Source: UBA7662 sp943369355
GTDB lineage: Bacteria > Bacteroidota > Bacteroidia > UBA7662
Assembly: GCA_943369355.1 (NCBI GenBank)
Contig: CALRMX020000007.1
Coordinates: forward strand, 1-64,000
Reading direction: 5' to 3'
DNA length: 64,000 bases
The number at the start of each line of letters is the position of its first letter. Positions within the stretch are counted from its first letter, which is position 1. A program made the position numbers and the translations under genes. Shown here piece after piece: positions 26,157-34,989 of this stretch. The notes under the pieces are model-generated. The model ran no database searches, was not told the DNA's origin, and saw only the letters and a list, made by a program, of their open reading frames with translations.

Positions 26157-27199
26157 TCTTCGGTAGGCTTATAACGTGCATAATCCCTCCAACGGTCAAT
26201 TACGGCCGCAAAATCTGGAGGCAAATCCGATTCAAAAAACATCCTTTGTCCGGTTATTGGATGCGTAAACCCTAACGAACGTGCATGCAAGGCCATCCTT
26301 GGCATGAGTTCAAAACAATTGGCAATAAATTGCTTGTATTTCGCAAACGTAGTTCCCTTCAATATCCGGTCACCACCGTAGGTGGAATCGTTAAATATCG
26401 GATGTCCTATTGACCGAGTGTGAACGCGGATTTGGTGGGTTCGGCCTGTTTCGAGATTAAAAGCCAAAAGACTGGTATAGCCAAATCGCTCCAACACACG
26501 ATAATGAGTGACTGCATGTTTACCCCTGCTTCCATCGGAAAACACTTCTTGCCTCGTTCGGTCTTGTAAACTGCGATCAATATGTCCGGTGATGGTCCCA
26601 TTATCTTCAGAAAAATCGCCCCAAACAAGGGCGTTATAGGTGCGATCAATGCTGTGGTCGAAGAACTGCTGAGCGAGGTGGGTCATGCTAAAATCGGTTT
26701 TTGCAATGACCAAAATTCCACTGGTATCCTTGTCGATACGATGAACCAACCCAGGCCGTATTTCTCCATTCCGGTGGGTAGGCAAGTTACTGAGATGATG
26801 TACGAGGGCATTCACTAGGGTGCCGCTGCTGTGCCCATGGCCAGGATGAACAACCATTCCAGCAGGCTTATTTACAATCAGTAATTCATCATCTTCGAAC
26901 ACGATATCCAAAGGAATAGCTTCCGGATATATGGTCGTGTCTCGAGGTGGAAATGCTAGCACTATCGAAATTTCATCACCCGGTTTTACCCGATAACTCG
27001 GTTTCACTAAAGATTCATTTACTCGAACCGATGCTGCCTTTATGGCTTGTTGGAGCCTATTGCGGGATACTTTCGGCAGTTTATCAAATAAAAATTTGTC
27101 GAGACGAAGAAGCTGTTGTCCCTTATCGACCACCAGTTTATGATGTTCGTACAATTCATCCTGATCTTCGGATGACTCTAGAAAGAGCTCTTCATTCAT
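26153..27199 (-). CDS. RluA-family pseudouridine synthase (RluD-like)
   Basis: About 348 residues from the ATG at 27199, which overlaps the tilS stop as ATGA, the same coupling seen at other junctions here; ATGs at 27211 and 27223 are alternatives. An N-terminal S4 RNA-binding domain (LRLDKFLFDKLPKVSRNRLQQAI) is followed by the catalytic domain with the active-site Asp in GLVHRIDKDTSGILVIAKT, plus FNLETGRTHQIRVH. RluD-type enzymes modify 23S rRNA helix 69; target assignment by similarity only. Confidence 0.93.
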   Translation of the reverse strand: MNEELFLESSEDQDELYEHHKLVVDKGQQLLRLDKFLFDKLPKVSRNRLQQAIKAASVRVNESLVKPSYRVKPGDEISIVLAFPPRDTTIYPEAIPLDIVFEDDELLIVNKPAGMVVHPGHGHSSGTLVNALVHHLSNLPTHRNGEIRPGLVHRIDKDTSGILVIAKTDFSMTHLAQQFFDHSIDRTYNALVWGDFSEDNGTITGHIDRSLQDRTRQEVFSDGSRGKHAVTHYRVLERFGYTSLLAFNLETGRTHQIRVHTRSIGHPIFNDSTYGGDRILKGTTFAKYKQFIANCFELMPRMALHARSLGFTHPITGQRMFFESDLPPDFAAVIDRWRDYARYKPTEE

Positions 27200-28530
27200 T
27201 GTCTCTTCCATTCTGCTCTCCAAATTAGTTTAGTGTTTGGTGTAACAGGAGCATGATTTGATCTTTTTACGCCAACGGCCCAAATCACAATTGCTCCCTG
27301 ACAAAGAACAGGATATTTTTGACGCATTGCTAAGGGCAGATTCAATTCACGATATAAATCACTCAACTTTTTTGTTCCATTCATCCCAAATGCTTGTATG
27401 CGTTCGCCAACTTGTGGGCCTCGCAGAACTAACGGAAACTTCAATTGAGTGAAATCAAAAAAGCATACGCTACTGTCGTCCATTGGTTCTAAATGTTCAA
27501 CTTTCGTCAAACAAAGAATTTCGTTCCCCCATTGAAACGTTCCCTCTCCTCGTATTGTAATTTCTGAGGGTTGTTGTACAGTAGTACTATTCGTAACAAG
27601 CAATTCTTTTCTTCGTCGCTCGACTTGCCAATCTCCCACTTTCGACATTTTACCTGCGGATTTATTGCTGAGCAGTACACAGGGCTCTAGCAAAAAGAGT
27701 GGTAAACCTAGCCGATGAAGTAAAATGTGCCAGAGAGTAGCTGATTCTGCTTGCTTCAGTTGATCGTTTAGGCTAATTAAATAGCCTCCTTCAACTTCAA
27801 TAATACATGATTTAAGTTGAGGCCACCATGCTTCTTCGAGCCAATAATACGCTTCTTGCAGTTTGAGGGTAGCATGCAAAGCTGCTTCATCAAAATTCGG
27901 AATCACCTGGTTTAAGGTAGGAATAACCAAATTTCTAAGTCCATTTCTTCGGTAGTCGTTTTTATGATTACTACTGTCTTCAACCCATTTTACCTTCTTT
28001 TCCTCAAGAAACAAGGTAATATCTTCTCTCGAGACATTTAAAAAAGGTCGAACATGCTTATCCGAAACTTGTAACATCCCACCTAGCCCCTTGAGGCCTG
28101 CCTTCCGACCAATATTCAGTAGTAAGGTTTCTGCCTGATCTTGCAGATGATGTGCGGTTAATAACCCCTTGTAATGCTGGGTAATCATCAGCTGTTTGAA
28201 CCAATCGTACCGAATCTTTCGGCAAGTAGCCTGAACAGAATCTCCCTTCTTTTCCTCTTCTGTTAGTGTTGCATTGAGCACTTCACATTCGAAGCCATTT
28301 TTACGTGAAAAGTCAACCACAAATTGTTCATCACGGTGCGATTCTTCTCCCCTTAATCCATAGTTTACATGTGCGAGCAAAGGATTAAAGTTTAGGGCTT
28401 TTAGAGTAAGTGCTAAGGCTACTGAATCTCTACCTCCACTAAAGGCCAAAATTAACTTATCGTTGTATCGAAACCCTGCCCTTTCAAGGGTTTCAGATAC
28501 TGCTTTAATAAGAACCACCTTAGAGCTCAT
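27196..28530 (-). CDS. tilS: tRNA(Ile)-lysidine synthase
   Basis: 444 residues. It attaches lysine to C34 of the CAU-anticodon tRNA-Ile so that it reads AUA. The PP-loop ATP-binding motif LILAFSGGRDSVALAL lies near residue 30. The substrate-binding region (LTAHHLQDQAETLLLNIGR) and KWVEDSSNHKNDYRRNGLR follow, all typical for TilS. The C-terminal TilS domain (FPLVLRGPQVGERIQAFGMNG) is complete. It overlaps the upstream retropepsin-like gene by 11 bp and the downstream pseudouridine synthase by 4 bp. Confidence 0.96.
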   Translation of the reverse strand: MSSKVVLIKAVSETLERAGFRYNDKLILAFSGGRDSVALALTLKALNFNPLLAHVNYGLRGEESHRDEQFVVDFSRKNGFECEVLNATLTEEEKKGDSVQATCRKIRYDWFKQLMITQHYKGLLTAHHLQDQAETLLLNIGRKAGLKGLGGMLQVSDKHVRPFLNVSREDITLFLEEKKVKWVEDSSNHKNDYRRNGLRNLVIPTLNQVIPNFDEAALHATLKLQEAYYWLEEAWWPQLKSCIIEVEGGYLISLNDQLKQAESATLWHILLHRLGLPLFLLEPCVLLSNKSAGKMSKVGDWQVERRRKELLVTNSTTVQQPSEITIRGEGTFQWGNEILCLTKVEHLEPMDDSSVCFFDFTQLKFPLVLRGPQVGERIQAFGMNGTKKLSDLYRELNLPLAMRQKYPVLCQGAIVIWAVGVKRSNHAPVTPNTKLIWRAEWKRQ

Positions 28531-28948
28531 CGCATTTGATTATGAGTTTACCGTAATCAATCTTTCCTTTTACAGCTAACAAAACATCGCCTCCCAAAAC
28601 ACCTTGAATATCGCCATAATTCATGGATTGGTATACTTGACGCACATGACTCAGATCAAGCACTGCAACTTGCCAATATTTCAGTTTTAATTTACCCATT
28701 TTCAGCTCTGGCAATACGGTAACTGCGCTATTCATTTCGTTAGTACCTAAACCAGCTGAGGCTGTATCTAATTGTTCGAGGTATAATTCAGGTAAATTTT
28801 CTTCTATCCAACCTTTATCAAAAGTGGTTTTCGAAGCCCCTGTATCCACAACCAAGCGCAACTTGTGGTTGTATATTTTGGCTTTGACCAAAATATGACA
28901 ACCATCCGTCTCGATGGTCAGAAGTTCTAATTTTATCTTTACGGCCAT
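28520..28948 (-). CDS. Retropepsin-like aspartyl protease family protein
   Basis: About 142 residues. The catalytic motif LRLVVDTGASKTTFD is clear, and a later segment VLGGDVL fits the second-half pattern of this small, single-domain family, which would act as a homodimer. No signal peptide, so cytoplasmic. The start at 28948 (MAVKIKLELL) is preferred: the upstream in-frame ATG at 28972 lies inside the mdh terminator hairpin. Homologous small aspartyl-protease-like genes are known in Bacteroidota, but substrates are unknown. It leads into tilS with an 11-bp overlap. Confidence 0.82.
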   Translation of the reverse strand: MAVKIKLELLTIETDGCHILVKAKIYNHKLRLVVDTGASKTTFDKGWIEENLPELYLEQLDTASAGLGTNEMNSAVTVLPELKMGKLKLKYWQVAVLDLSHVRQVYQSMNYGDIQGVLGGDVLLAVKGKIDYGKLIIKCDEL

Positions 28949-28954
28949 AAAAAG

Positions 28955-28982
28955 AAAAGACGATGTTTTCACATCGTCTTTT
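28955..28982 (-). terminator. Intrinsic terminator of mdh
   Basis: A perfect 11-bp stem AAAAGACGATG/CATCGTCTTTT with a 6-nt loop, followed on the minus strand by CTTTTT. It lies between mdh and the aspartyl protease gene, 6 nt before the latter's preferred start codon. Confidence 0.88.
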
Positions 28983-29001
28983 AACTAAAGATTACTTGAA
29001 C

Positions 29002-29931
29002 TCAGTTCATATTGTCTAAAACGTCCATCACTTCTTTCACTGCTTTGGCACTTTCGTTTACTAAGGCCATTTCTTCAGCATTGAGCTTTAGTTCGATGAT
29101 TTCTTCGATTCCGTTTTTTCCCAGTTTTACAGGAACGCCCATGTAAATGTTGTGCAAACCGTACTCACCTTGTAACCAGGCACATACCGGGAAGATTCGC
29201 TTTTGATCACGTACAATCGCTTCTACCATTTGGGCAGCTGAAGCCCCTGGTGCGTACCAGGCCGAGGTTCCGAGTAGATTTACTATTTCTCCTCCACCTT
29301 TTTTGGTGCGCTCGATAATGGCATTTAATTTATCTTCTGCGATTAATTCAGTCACTGGAATTCCGCCTACGGTAGTATATCGTGGAAGTGGAACCATGGT
29401 GTCGCCGTGGCCTCCCATTAAGACTGCCTGAATATCTTTCGGAGAGCAATTCAATTCCGTGGCTAAAAAAGCGCGATAACGAGCGGTATCAAGAACACCT
29501 GCCATACCAAAAACTCTTCGTGGATCAATTTTCGCTGTGAGATACGCGCAGTAGGTCATGACATCTAGCGGGTTCGAAACCACAATGATGATGGCATTGG
29601 GTGAATACTTGAGCACATTTTCTGTCACACTCTTCACTATTCCGGCGTTTGTCTGAATCAAATCATCGCGGGTCATTCCTGGTTTACGAGGCAAGCCAGA
29701 AGTTATTACGACTACCTCTGAATTGGCGGTTTTGCTGTAGTCATTGGTTGAGCCGGTAACGCGGGTGTCATACATATTCACCGGTGCAGTTTGCCAAATA
29801 TCTAGAGCCTTTCCTTCTGCAAAATTTTCTTTGATATCTACGAGCACTACCTCATTGGCAAGCTCCTTTTGGGCGATAACATCAGCACAGGTGGCCCCTA
29901 CATTCCCTGCTCCTACAACGGTGATTTTCAT
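29002..29931 (-). CDS. mdh: Malate dehydrogenase
   Basis: About 309 residues from the ATG at 29931 (MKITVVGAGNVGATCADV); an upstream ATG at 29961 overlaps the promoter box. NAD-dependent oxidation of malate to oxaloacetate in the TCA cycle. The Rossmann GAGNVGA motif is followed by Asp in VVLVDIKE (NAD preference), substrate arginines in LPRKPGMTRDD, the NPLD motif and catalytic His in MGGHGDTMVP. It belongs to the LDH-like MDH group (type 3). Transcribed alone, with its own promoter motif and terminator. Confidence 0.97.
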   Translation of the reverse strand: MKITVVGAGNVGATCADVIAQKELANEVVLVDIKENFAEGKALDIWQTAPVNMYDTRVTGSTNDYSKTANSEVVVITSGLPRKPGMTRDDLIQTNAGIVKSVTENVLKYSPNAIIIVVSNPLDVMTYCAYLTAKIDPRRVFGMAGVLDTARYRAFLATELNCSPKDIQAVLMGGHGDTMVPLPRYTTVGGIPVTELIAEDKLNAIIERTKKGGGEIVNLLGTSAWYAPGASAAQMVEAIVRDQKRIFPVCAWLQGEYGLHNIYMGVPVKLGKNGIEEIIELKLNAEEMALVNESAKAVKEVMDVLDNMN

Positions 29932-29958
29932 GGAAAAGATGTTTAAATTTTGACAATG

Positions 29959-29966
29959 CAAAAATA
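29959..29966 (-). promoter_or_regulatory. Possible -7 box of mdh
   Basis: On the minus strand TATTTTTG matches TAnnTTTG, 27 nt before the preferred mdh start. A weak TTAG lies near the -33 position. Confidence 0.42.
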
Positions 29967-30050
29967 CAGCATTGAGGTTATTTTCCTAACTTTAGGATTG
30001 CTTTACTGATGAAGCAAAGTAAAAGTTCTAGAAACATTTCATTTCATCTC

Positions 30051-31562
30051 ATGAAGAAAATTTATGCTTTACTAACCGCCTTGGTTTTTGCTATTGCAGC
30101 TCAAGCTCAACAAAGTAGCAATTGGTGCGGTACTGGCCAGCCAACACAGGCGAACTATGAATTCCTTGAGAACTTACACACGATGGGAGTTCATGAAGCG
30201 CGCGTAACCAATGATGTCATTCATATTCCCATGAAAATTCATATCATTCGTAACTCTGCGGGTGTTGGAAACTTCAATTTTAGCGACGCTCTCAGAAACT
30301 TATGTGAATTAAACGATTGGTATAGACCACATGGTATACAGTTTTTCTTGCGGGGTGATGTAAACTATATCGACAATACACAGTGGTTTAGTAGCTTCCA
30401 AAGAGGTGATGAAAACACGATTAATCCGATACACAATGTAGCCAACGTCATCAATGTTTATTATGTGAACATGACTGCCGTAGGTTTGTGTGGTTTTGCC
30501 AACTTTCCAGGCACAGGTTCTCCGTCGCAAACAACCCGTCAAGGTGCCGTTTACTTGAGCCCCGGATGCTCTGGCGTTGGAAACACCACTTTCGCCCATG
30601 AATTAGGTCACCATTTAAATTTGATGCACCCTTTCCAGACTACATCAGACAATCCCGCAGGCATACAAGGCGAAAGAATAACGCGAAATACGAACGAAGT
30701 AGCACCTCGTCTGTCAGCCAACTGTACAACCGCTGGTGACCGTTTTTGCGATACTCCATCCGACTACATTGGCGATCGTTGGAGCTGTCCTCGTTCACAT
30801 ACTCAGGTAGATATAAACGGTGACGTCTTTAATCCAGATGCAACCTTAATCATGGGTTACGCAAACGACAATTGTGTTACGCGTTTTTCACCTCAGCAAG
30901 TTACAGCCATGCGGGCAACCCTTACCATCGTGAATGGCGTATCGGGCCCCCGTCGTTACTGGTTGAATCCTCCTATGGATCCTTACGACACCATTACCAG
31001 CATTCCTACGATGCTCGAACCTACGTCTGGTCAAACAGGTGTTGCTCAAAATTTTGCTTTTTTCAAATGGAGCAAAGTACCAGGGGCTACCATGTATTTA
31101 CTTCGTTTACGCTTTAATTTCAACACCTTAGAAGAGATTCTGGTATCCGACACATCTTATCTGTACACCGGAACCAAATTAAATGCAAACGTTAATTATC
31201 GTTGGTCAGTAGCAGCTATCAACCACAAGATAACTTGCATCAATTGGACACCAGATCGAACGTTTACCACTGTGGCGAACGGCGTGAGCGTCGCAGAACT
31301 TGAAAATCTGAAATTTCAAGTATACCCTACTGTAGTTGGCAATGGTGATCGTTTGAAAATTGAGTTTCAAGAGAGTTTAAGTGGTGAAGTTGAAGTTGCC
31401 ATTCAAGATATGAGTGGCCGTACAATCAACAAGGAAACGATTTTACTCACTGCTGGCGGGATACATGAAACTTCAATCAACAGTCAATCAGCTGGCATCT
31501 ACTTTATTAAAGTGAGCCAAAACGGTTTCAGTCAATTTGAACGCATAGTCGTTACCAAATAA
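30051..31562 (+). CDS. Secreted M43-family zinc metallopeptidase, copy 1
   Basis: About 503 residues; start at 30051 gives a clean signal peptide (MKKIYALLTALVFAIAAQAQ). The upstream ATG at 30009 is less likely. Catalytic zinc motif HELGHHLNLMH (residues ~183-193) with the Met-turn region LIMGYANDNCVTRFSPQQ and conserved CDTPSDYIG marks the pappalysin/M43 family. A fibronectin-like domain (about 325-405, FFKWSKVPGATMYLL) follows, and a C-terminal T9SS sorting domain (about 420-503, FQVYPTVVGNGDRL ... GIYFIKVSQNG). Cytoplasmic synthesis, Sec export, T9SS translocation to the surface or medium. First of four tandem paralogues; followed by its own terminator. Confidence 0.93.
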   Translation: MKKIYALLTALVFAIAAQAQQSSNWCGTGQPTQANYEFLENLHTMGVHEARVTNDVIHIPMKIHIIRNSAGVGNFNFSDALRNLCELNDWYRPHGIQFFLRGDVNYIDNTQWFSSFQRGDENTINPIHNVANVINVYYVNMTAVGLCGFANFPGTGSPSQTTRQGAVYLSPGCSGVGNTTFAHELGHHLNLMHPFQTTSDNPAGIQGERITRNTNEVAPRLSANCTTAGDRFCDTPSDYIGDRWSCPRSHTQVDINGDVFNPDATLIMGYANDNCVTRFSPQQVTAMRATLTIVNGVSGPRRYWLNPPMDPYDTITSIPTMLEPTSGQTGVAQNFAFFKWSKVPGATMYLLRLRFNFNTLEEILVSDTSYLYTGTKLNANVNYRWSVAAINHKITCINWTPDRTFTTVANGVSVAELENLKFQVYPTVVGNGDRLKIEFQESLSGEVEVAIQDMSGRTINKETILLTAGGIHETSINSQSAGIYFIKVSQNGFSQFERIVVTK

Positions 31563-31584
31563 GGCACTGCCCTAAAATGTTCAG

Positions 31585-31616
31585 ACCCGGCGGGAGCATC
31601 CTGCCGGGTTTTTTGT
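31585..31616 (+). terminator. Intrinsic terminator of M43 copy 1
   Basis: An 11-pair stem centred on ACCCGGC/GCCGGGT, ending in TTTTTTG. It separates copy 1 from the other three peptidase genes. Confidence 0.9.
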
Positions 31617-31767
31617 TTTCACCGTTATTCGAAAACAAAAGGCCAGAATGCTTGTTTCTCCATGATTATGAGTTGTTTAGTTATAAAGAAAAATCACTAT
31701 TTGATGAAAATAGGAGCTAGATTCCATGGCAAACGACAATTCCGAATCCTATGACTATTCCTTTTAA

Positions 31768-33351
31768 ATGAAATCTCAGGCACAATACCACCACAACTTT
31801 ACCTTCGGAAATACTGACAGCAAGTTGTTGGATTGGCTTTTCATTTGTCAGATTGTTCTAGCATCTTTTTTTAAAAAAAGCCTTTTCCTACTCCCACTAG
31901 TATTGTGTACTGAATATGTACATGCCCAAACTCAAAACCTCTGTGCTAGCCCTTCGCCATCTGTTTCAAATTTTCAGTTTTTAGAAAATCTCACATACGA
32001 TTCTCTGTCAACCGAACAAATTATACGCATACCGGTTACCCTGCATATTATTCGAAGGAATGATGGTACCGGCGGAGTTTCTATTCGCGAAGTTTTGCAA
32101 GCATTTTGTGCAGTAAATAACCGTTTTGCGGCAATAAACCTTCAGTTTTACCTTGCAGGACCACCCCGACTCATCAATCAAACAAGCCTGACAGCTCCAG
32201 GTAACTTTAATGCAGCGGCAGATATCATGGGCATTTACAATGTAGCTCGTACCATGAACGTATATTTCACCAATCTGTCGGCATTTGGCACCTGTGCTTT
32301 TGCATTTTTTCCGGGGCTAGGCCCAGGACCTACACAAAATCAAGGTGGCGTGATGATGGGTACCAACTGTTCTTTGCTCGATGGAGCCTTATTTGCTCAT
32401 GAAATAGGTCATTTTTTTAACCTCCCCCATACATTCGATCAAACTTCCGATGACCCTACGGACCCCGTGTTTGCAGAACGAGTCACAAGAAATCAAAACG
32501 AATTAAGTCCAAGATTAGGCGCGAACTGTTCAACAAGCGGTGATCGATTTTGCGATACACCAGCGGATTTTTTAGCGATTCGATGGAATTGCCCCAATAG
32601 CGTAGTTCGATCAGACTATAATGGGGATGTTTTTTTACCTGACCCTAGTTTATATATGGGCTACCCGAGAGACAGTTGTATGTCGAGATTTAGTACTCAA
32701 CAAATCGCTGCAATGCGGGCCACATTAGCGAGTATAACAGCACCTCGGGGATATTTACTCATTAACCCTGCTCCAACCAATCAGACGATAGCACAAACAC
32801 CTTCATTATTAGAACCCGGAATTTCTACGCCAAACCTTAATTCTAGCAATCCCACTTTTGTCTGGAATAGCGTTCCTGGTGCAAATTGGTATGCCTTAAG
32901 AATATTGCAGTTTGGTACTGTAGTTCTTTTGGACACTGTTGTTGCTGATACCTCAATAATCCTCCCTTCTTCCCTATTTAGAGGCGGCCGATCATATAAC
33001 TGGTCGGCTCAAGCAATTGGTCAAACGGCGTATTGTACCAGCCCTAGTAATTCAGCTAGTTTCCAGTTTACAATATCCAATATAGAGAATGACAATTACA
33101 AGAAAAACATCGTTCGAATAGGTCCAAACCCAGTAAAAGCCAATGACGAAATATACATCTTCAACTTACCGAATGGGGATTACAGCGTTAGCTTTCACGA
33201 TCAAACTTCACGTGAATGTGCCAAGTTTAGCATGATTACTGAACTTGGAAGAGTTACGATTAAAACCCCTGAATTAAGTCCTGGAAACTATTTCATTCGT
33301 TTCAACTCAACAAATCACAATCTAATTATCCCACTTTCAATACGTCCTTAG
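31768..33351 (+). CDS. Secreted M43-family zinc metallopeptidase, copy 2
   Basis: 527 residues from the only available ATG. The zinc motif HEIGHFFNLPH is at residues ~211-221, followed by RFCDTPADF and the Met-turn YMGYPRDSCMSRFSTQQ. A fibronectin-like domain (FVWNSVPGANWYALRI) and a diverged C-terminal sorting-domain-like segment (VRIGPNPVKANDEIYIF ... GNYFIRFNSTN) follow. The N-terminus is odd: the hydrophobic signal segment (FLLPLVLCTEYVHAQ) ends near residue 53, after a long leader, and no ATG or GTG lies closer. TTG codons at 31825/31828 are possible starts. A T7A7 homopolymer run sits just before the signal core. Confidence 0.88.
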   Translation: MKSQAQYHHNFTFGNTDSKLLDWLFICQIVLASFFKKSLFLLPLVLCTEYVHAQTQNLCASPSPSVSNFQFLENLTYDSLSTEQIIRIPVTLHIIRRNDGTGGVSIREVLQAFCAVNNRFAAINLQFYLAGPPRLINQTSLTAPGNFNAAADIMGIYNVARTMNVYFTNLSAFGTCAFAFFPGLGPGPTQNQGGVMMGTNCSLLDGALFAHEIGHFFNLPHTFDQTSDDPTDPVFAERVTRNQNELSPRLGANCSTSGDRFCDTPADFLAIRWNCPNSVVRSDYNGDVFLPDPSLYMGYPRDSCMSRFSTQQIAAMRATLASITAPRGYLLINPAPTNQTIAQTPSLLEPGISTPNLNSSNPTFVWNSVPGANWYALRILQFGTVVLLDTVVADTSIILPSSLFRGGRSYNWSAQAIGQTAYCTSPSNSASFQFTISNIENDNYKKNIVRIGPNPVKANDEIYIFNLPNGDYSVSFHDQTSRECAKFSMITELGRVTIKTPELSPGNYFIRFNSTNHNLIIPLSIRP

Positions 33352-33427
33352 TCAGCTACAGCTACTACAGGATGCAATGAACATGTTTATCTCTATTTTT
33401 ACTCTTTAGCAGCACAACCCTATCGCC

Positions 33428-34936
33428 ATGAAAGCATTTAAGCATACCAGACAAATTACCTTGATAAGTCTTGGCTTACTCTTTTCCAGTATTGGAAATG
33501 CGCAATCCGTAAATCCAAAATGGTGTGGCACTGGTCAGGTAACTCAAACCACGCGAGATTTCTTAAAATCTATCGATTACACCCAAAATTTGACCGAGAA
33601 TACGATCAACATTCCTGTTACCATTCACATAATTAGGAGCGACCAAGGAGGTGGTAGTTTCACCGCGGCAAGAGCCATCGACGGATTGTGCGATGTAAAC
33701 AACCGATTTGCTGGCACAGGGATGAAGTTCTTTTTGGCAGGTAATCCCAGATTTATCGACGATTCAGATTTACTGAATCCGGTTGATTGGAGTATCCCAA
33801 TTGATATGTTAGATGTGTATAACGTTCCTCGGACAGTTAATATTTATTATACTAATCTTTCTGCCTTAAGTTTATGCGGCTTTGCCTTTTACCCTTTAAC
33901 AGGTCCGGGTGGCTTTCAAAACGACGGTGGTGTGGTCATGAGCTTCGCGTGCTCGCAACCAAACGGAACCACTTTAGCACATGAATTGGGGCACTATTTT
34001 GCTTTACCTCATACTTTCGACCAAACCTCAGAAAATCCATTGGACCCGCTTTACGCAGAGCTAGTTACCCGAAACACAAACGAAATTCTGCCTCGCAGAA
34101 GTGCCAACTGCAGCAATGCTGGTGACTATTTTTGCGATACCCCTGCAGATTTTATTGACTATCGCTGGAGTTGCCCGACTGCTGCAACTGCTCTTGATTT
34201 AAACGGAGATGTATTGAGACCAGATTCGAGTTATTACATGAGCTATTCGAGCGACGTTTGTATGAGCCGCTTTAGTGAACAACAAGTTTTGGCCATGCGA
34301 GCAACGGTAGCGAATACCAATGCTCCCCGTGGTTATTTACTACTGAATACGCCTGGTGTATTACCTGATATTTCGCAATTAGCACCAACTTCCTTGGTAC
34401 CCGCCGAAGGTGATTCAAATATTGCAGGAAACTTTGCCGAATTCAGATGGACTCGGGTTGCTGGAGCACAATACTACAACCTAAAAATATACCAGTTCGG
34501 TGGTTTGCTGATGGATACGCTCATAGTTGATACCGTATTTGTAAACAGAAGCAATGCCATACGTGCGAATCGAAATCTAAGCTGGGAAGTGCGCGCATTA
34601 AATCAAGTCTCATTGTGTACTCCCTACTCTACCAGAAATAATTTTAGGACAGGTAATTTTATCGGGTTATCGACTTCCAGCCTTGAATTGGGCACCTTAC
34701 AATTGTGGCCAAATCCAATAAGAAGTGGTGAAACATTAAATTTAACTGGGCTTAAAGAAGGTGTCACTTCAATTTCAGTATATGACCTTCAAGGTCGAAA
34801 AATGGTTCAGTCATCAATTTTAGTCGAAACTAACACCACAATTTTTGAGCTTCCCAACTTGAAACAAGGCGTGTACTTAATTGAAACGCAAAATGGGGAT
34901 CAGTTACTTCGTCAAAGAATTGTAATTAAAGACTAA
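33428..34936 (+). CDS. Secreted M43-family zinc metallopeptidase, copy 3
   Basis: 502 residues. Signal peptide ending SIGNAQ; zinc motif HELGHYFALPH at residues ~185-195; CDTPADFIDYRWSCP and Met-turn YYMSYSSDVCMSRFSEQQ as in its neighbours. A fibronectin-like domain (FRWTRVAGAQYYNLKI) is followed by a T9SS sorting domain (LWPNPIRSGETLNLTGL ... GVYLIETQNGDQ). In the 76-nt gap after copy 2 I see no terminator, so co-transcription with copy 2 is possible. Secreted protease; substrates unknown. Confidence 0.93.
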   Translation: MKAFKHTRQITLISLGLLFSSIGNAQSVNPKWCGTGQVTQTTRDFLKSIDYTQNLTENTINIPVTIHIIRSDQGGGSFTAARAIDGLCDVNNRFAGTGMKFFLAGNPRFIDDSDLLNPVDWSIPIDMLDVYNVPRTVNIYYTNLSALSLCGFAFYPLTGPGGFQNDGGVVMSFACSQPNGTTLAHELGHYFALPHTFDQTSENPLDPLYAELVTRNTNEILPRRSANCSNAGDYFCDTPADFIDYRWSCPTAATALDLNGDVLRPDSSYYMSYSSDVCMSRFSEQQVLAMRATVANTNAPRGYLLLNTPGVLPDISQLAPTSLVPAEGDSNIAGNFAEFRWTRVAGAQYYNLKIYQFGGLLMDTLIVDTVFVNRSNAIRANRNLSWEVRALNQVSLCTPYSTRNNFRTGNFIGLSTSSLELGTLQLWPNPIRSGETLNLTGLKEGVTSISVYDLQGRKMVQSSILVETNTTIFELPNLKQGVYLIETQNGDQLLRQRIVIKD

Positions 34937-34989
34937 ATATTCTGTAATTATTTGCCCACAAAAATCACTAACTGGAAAACTGGTTATAC

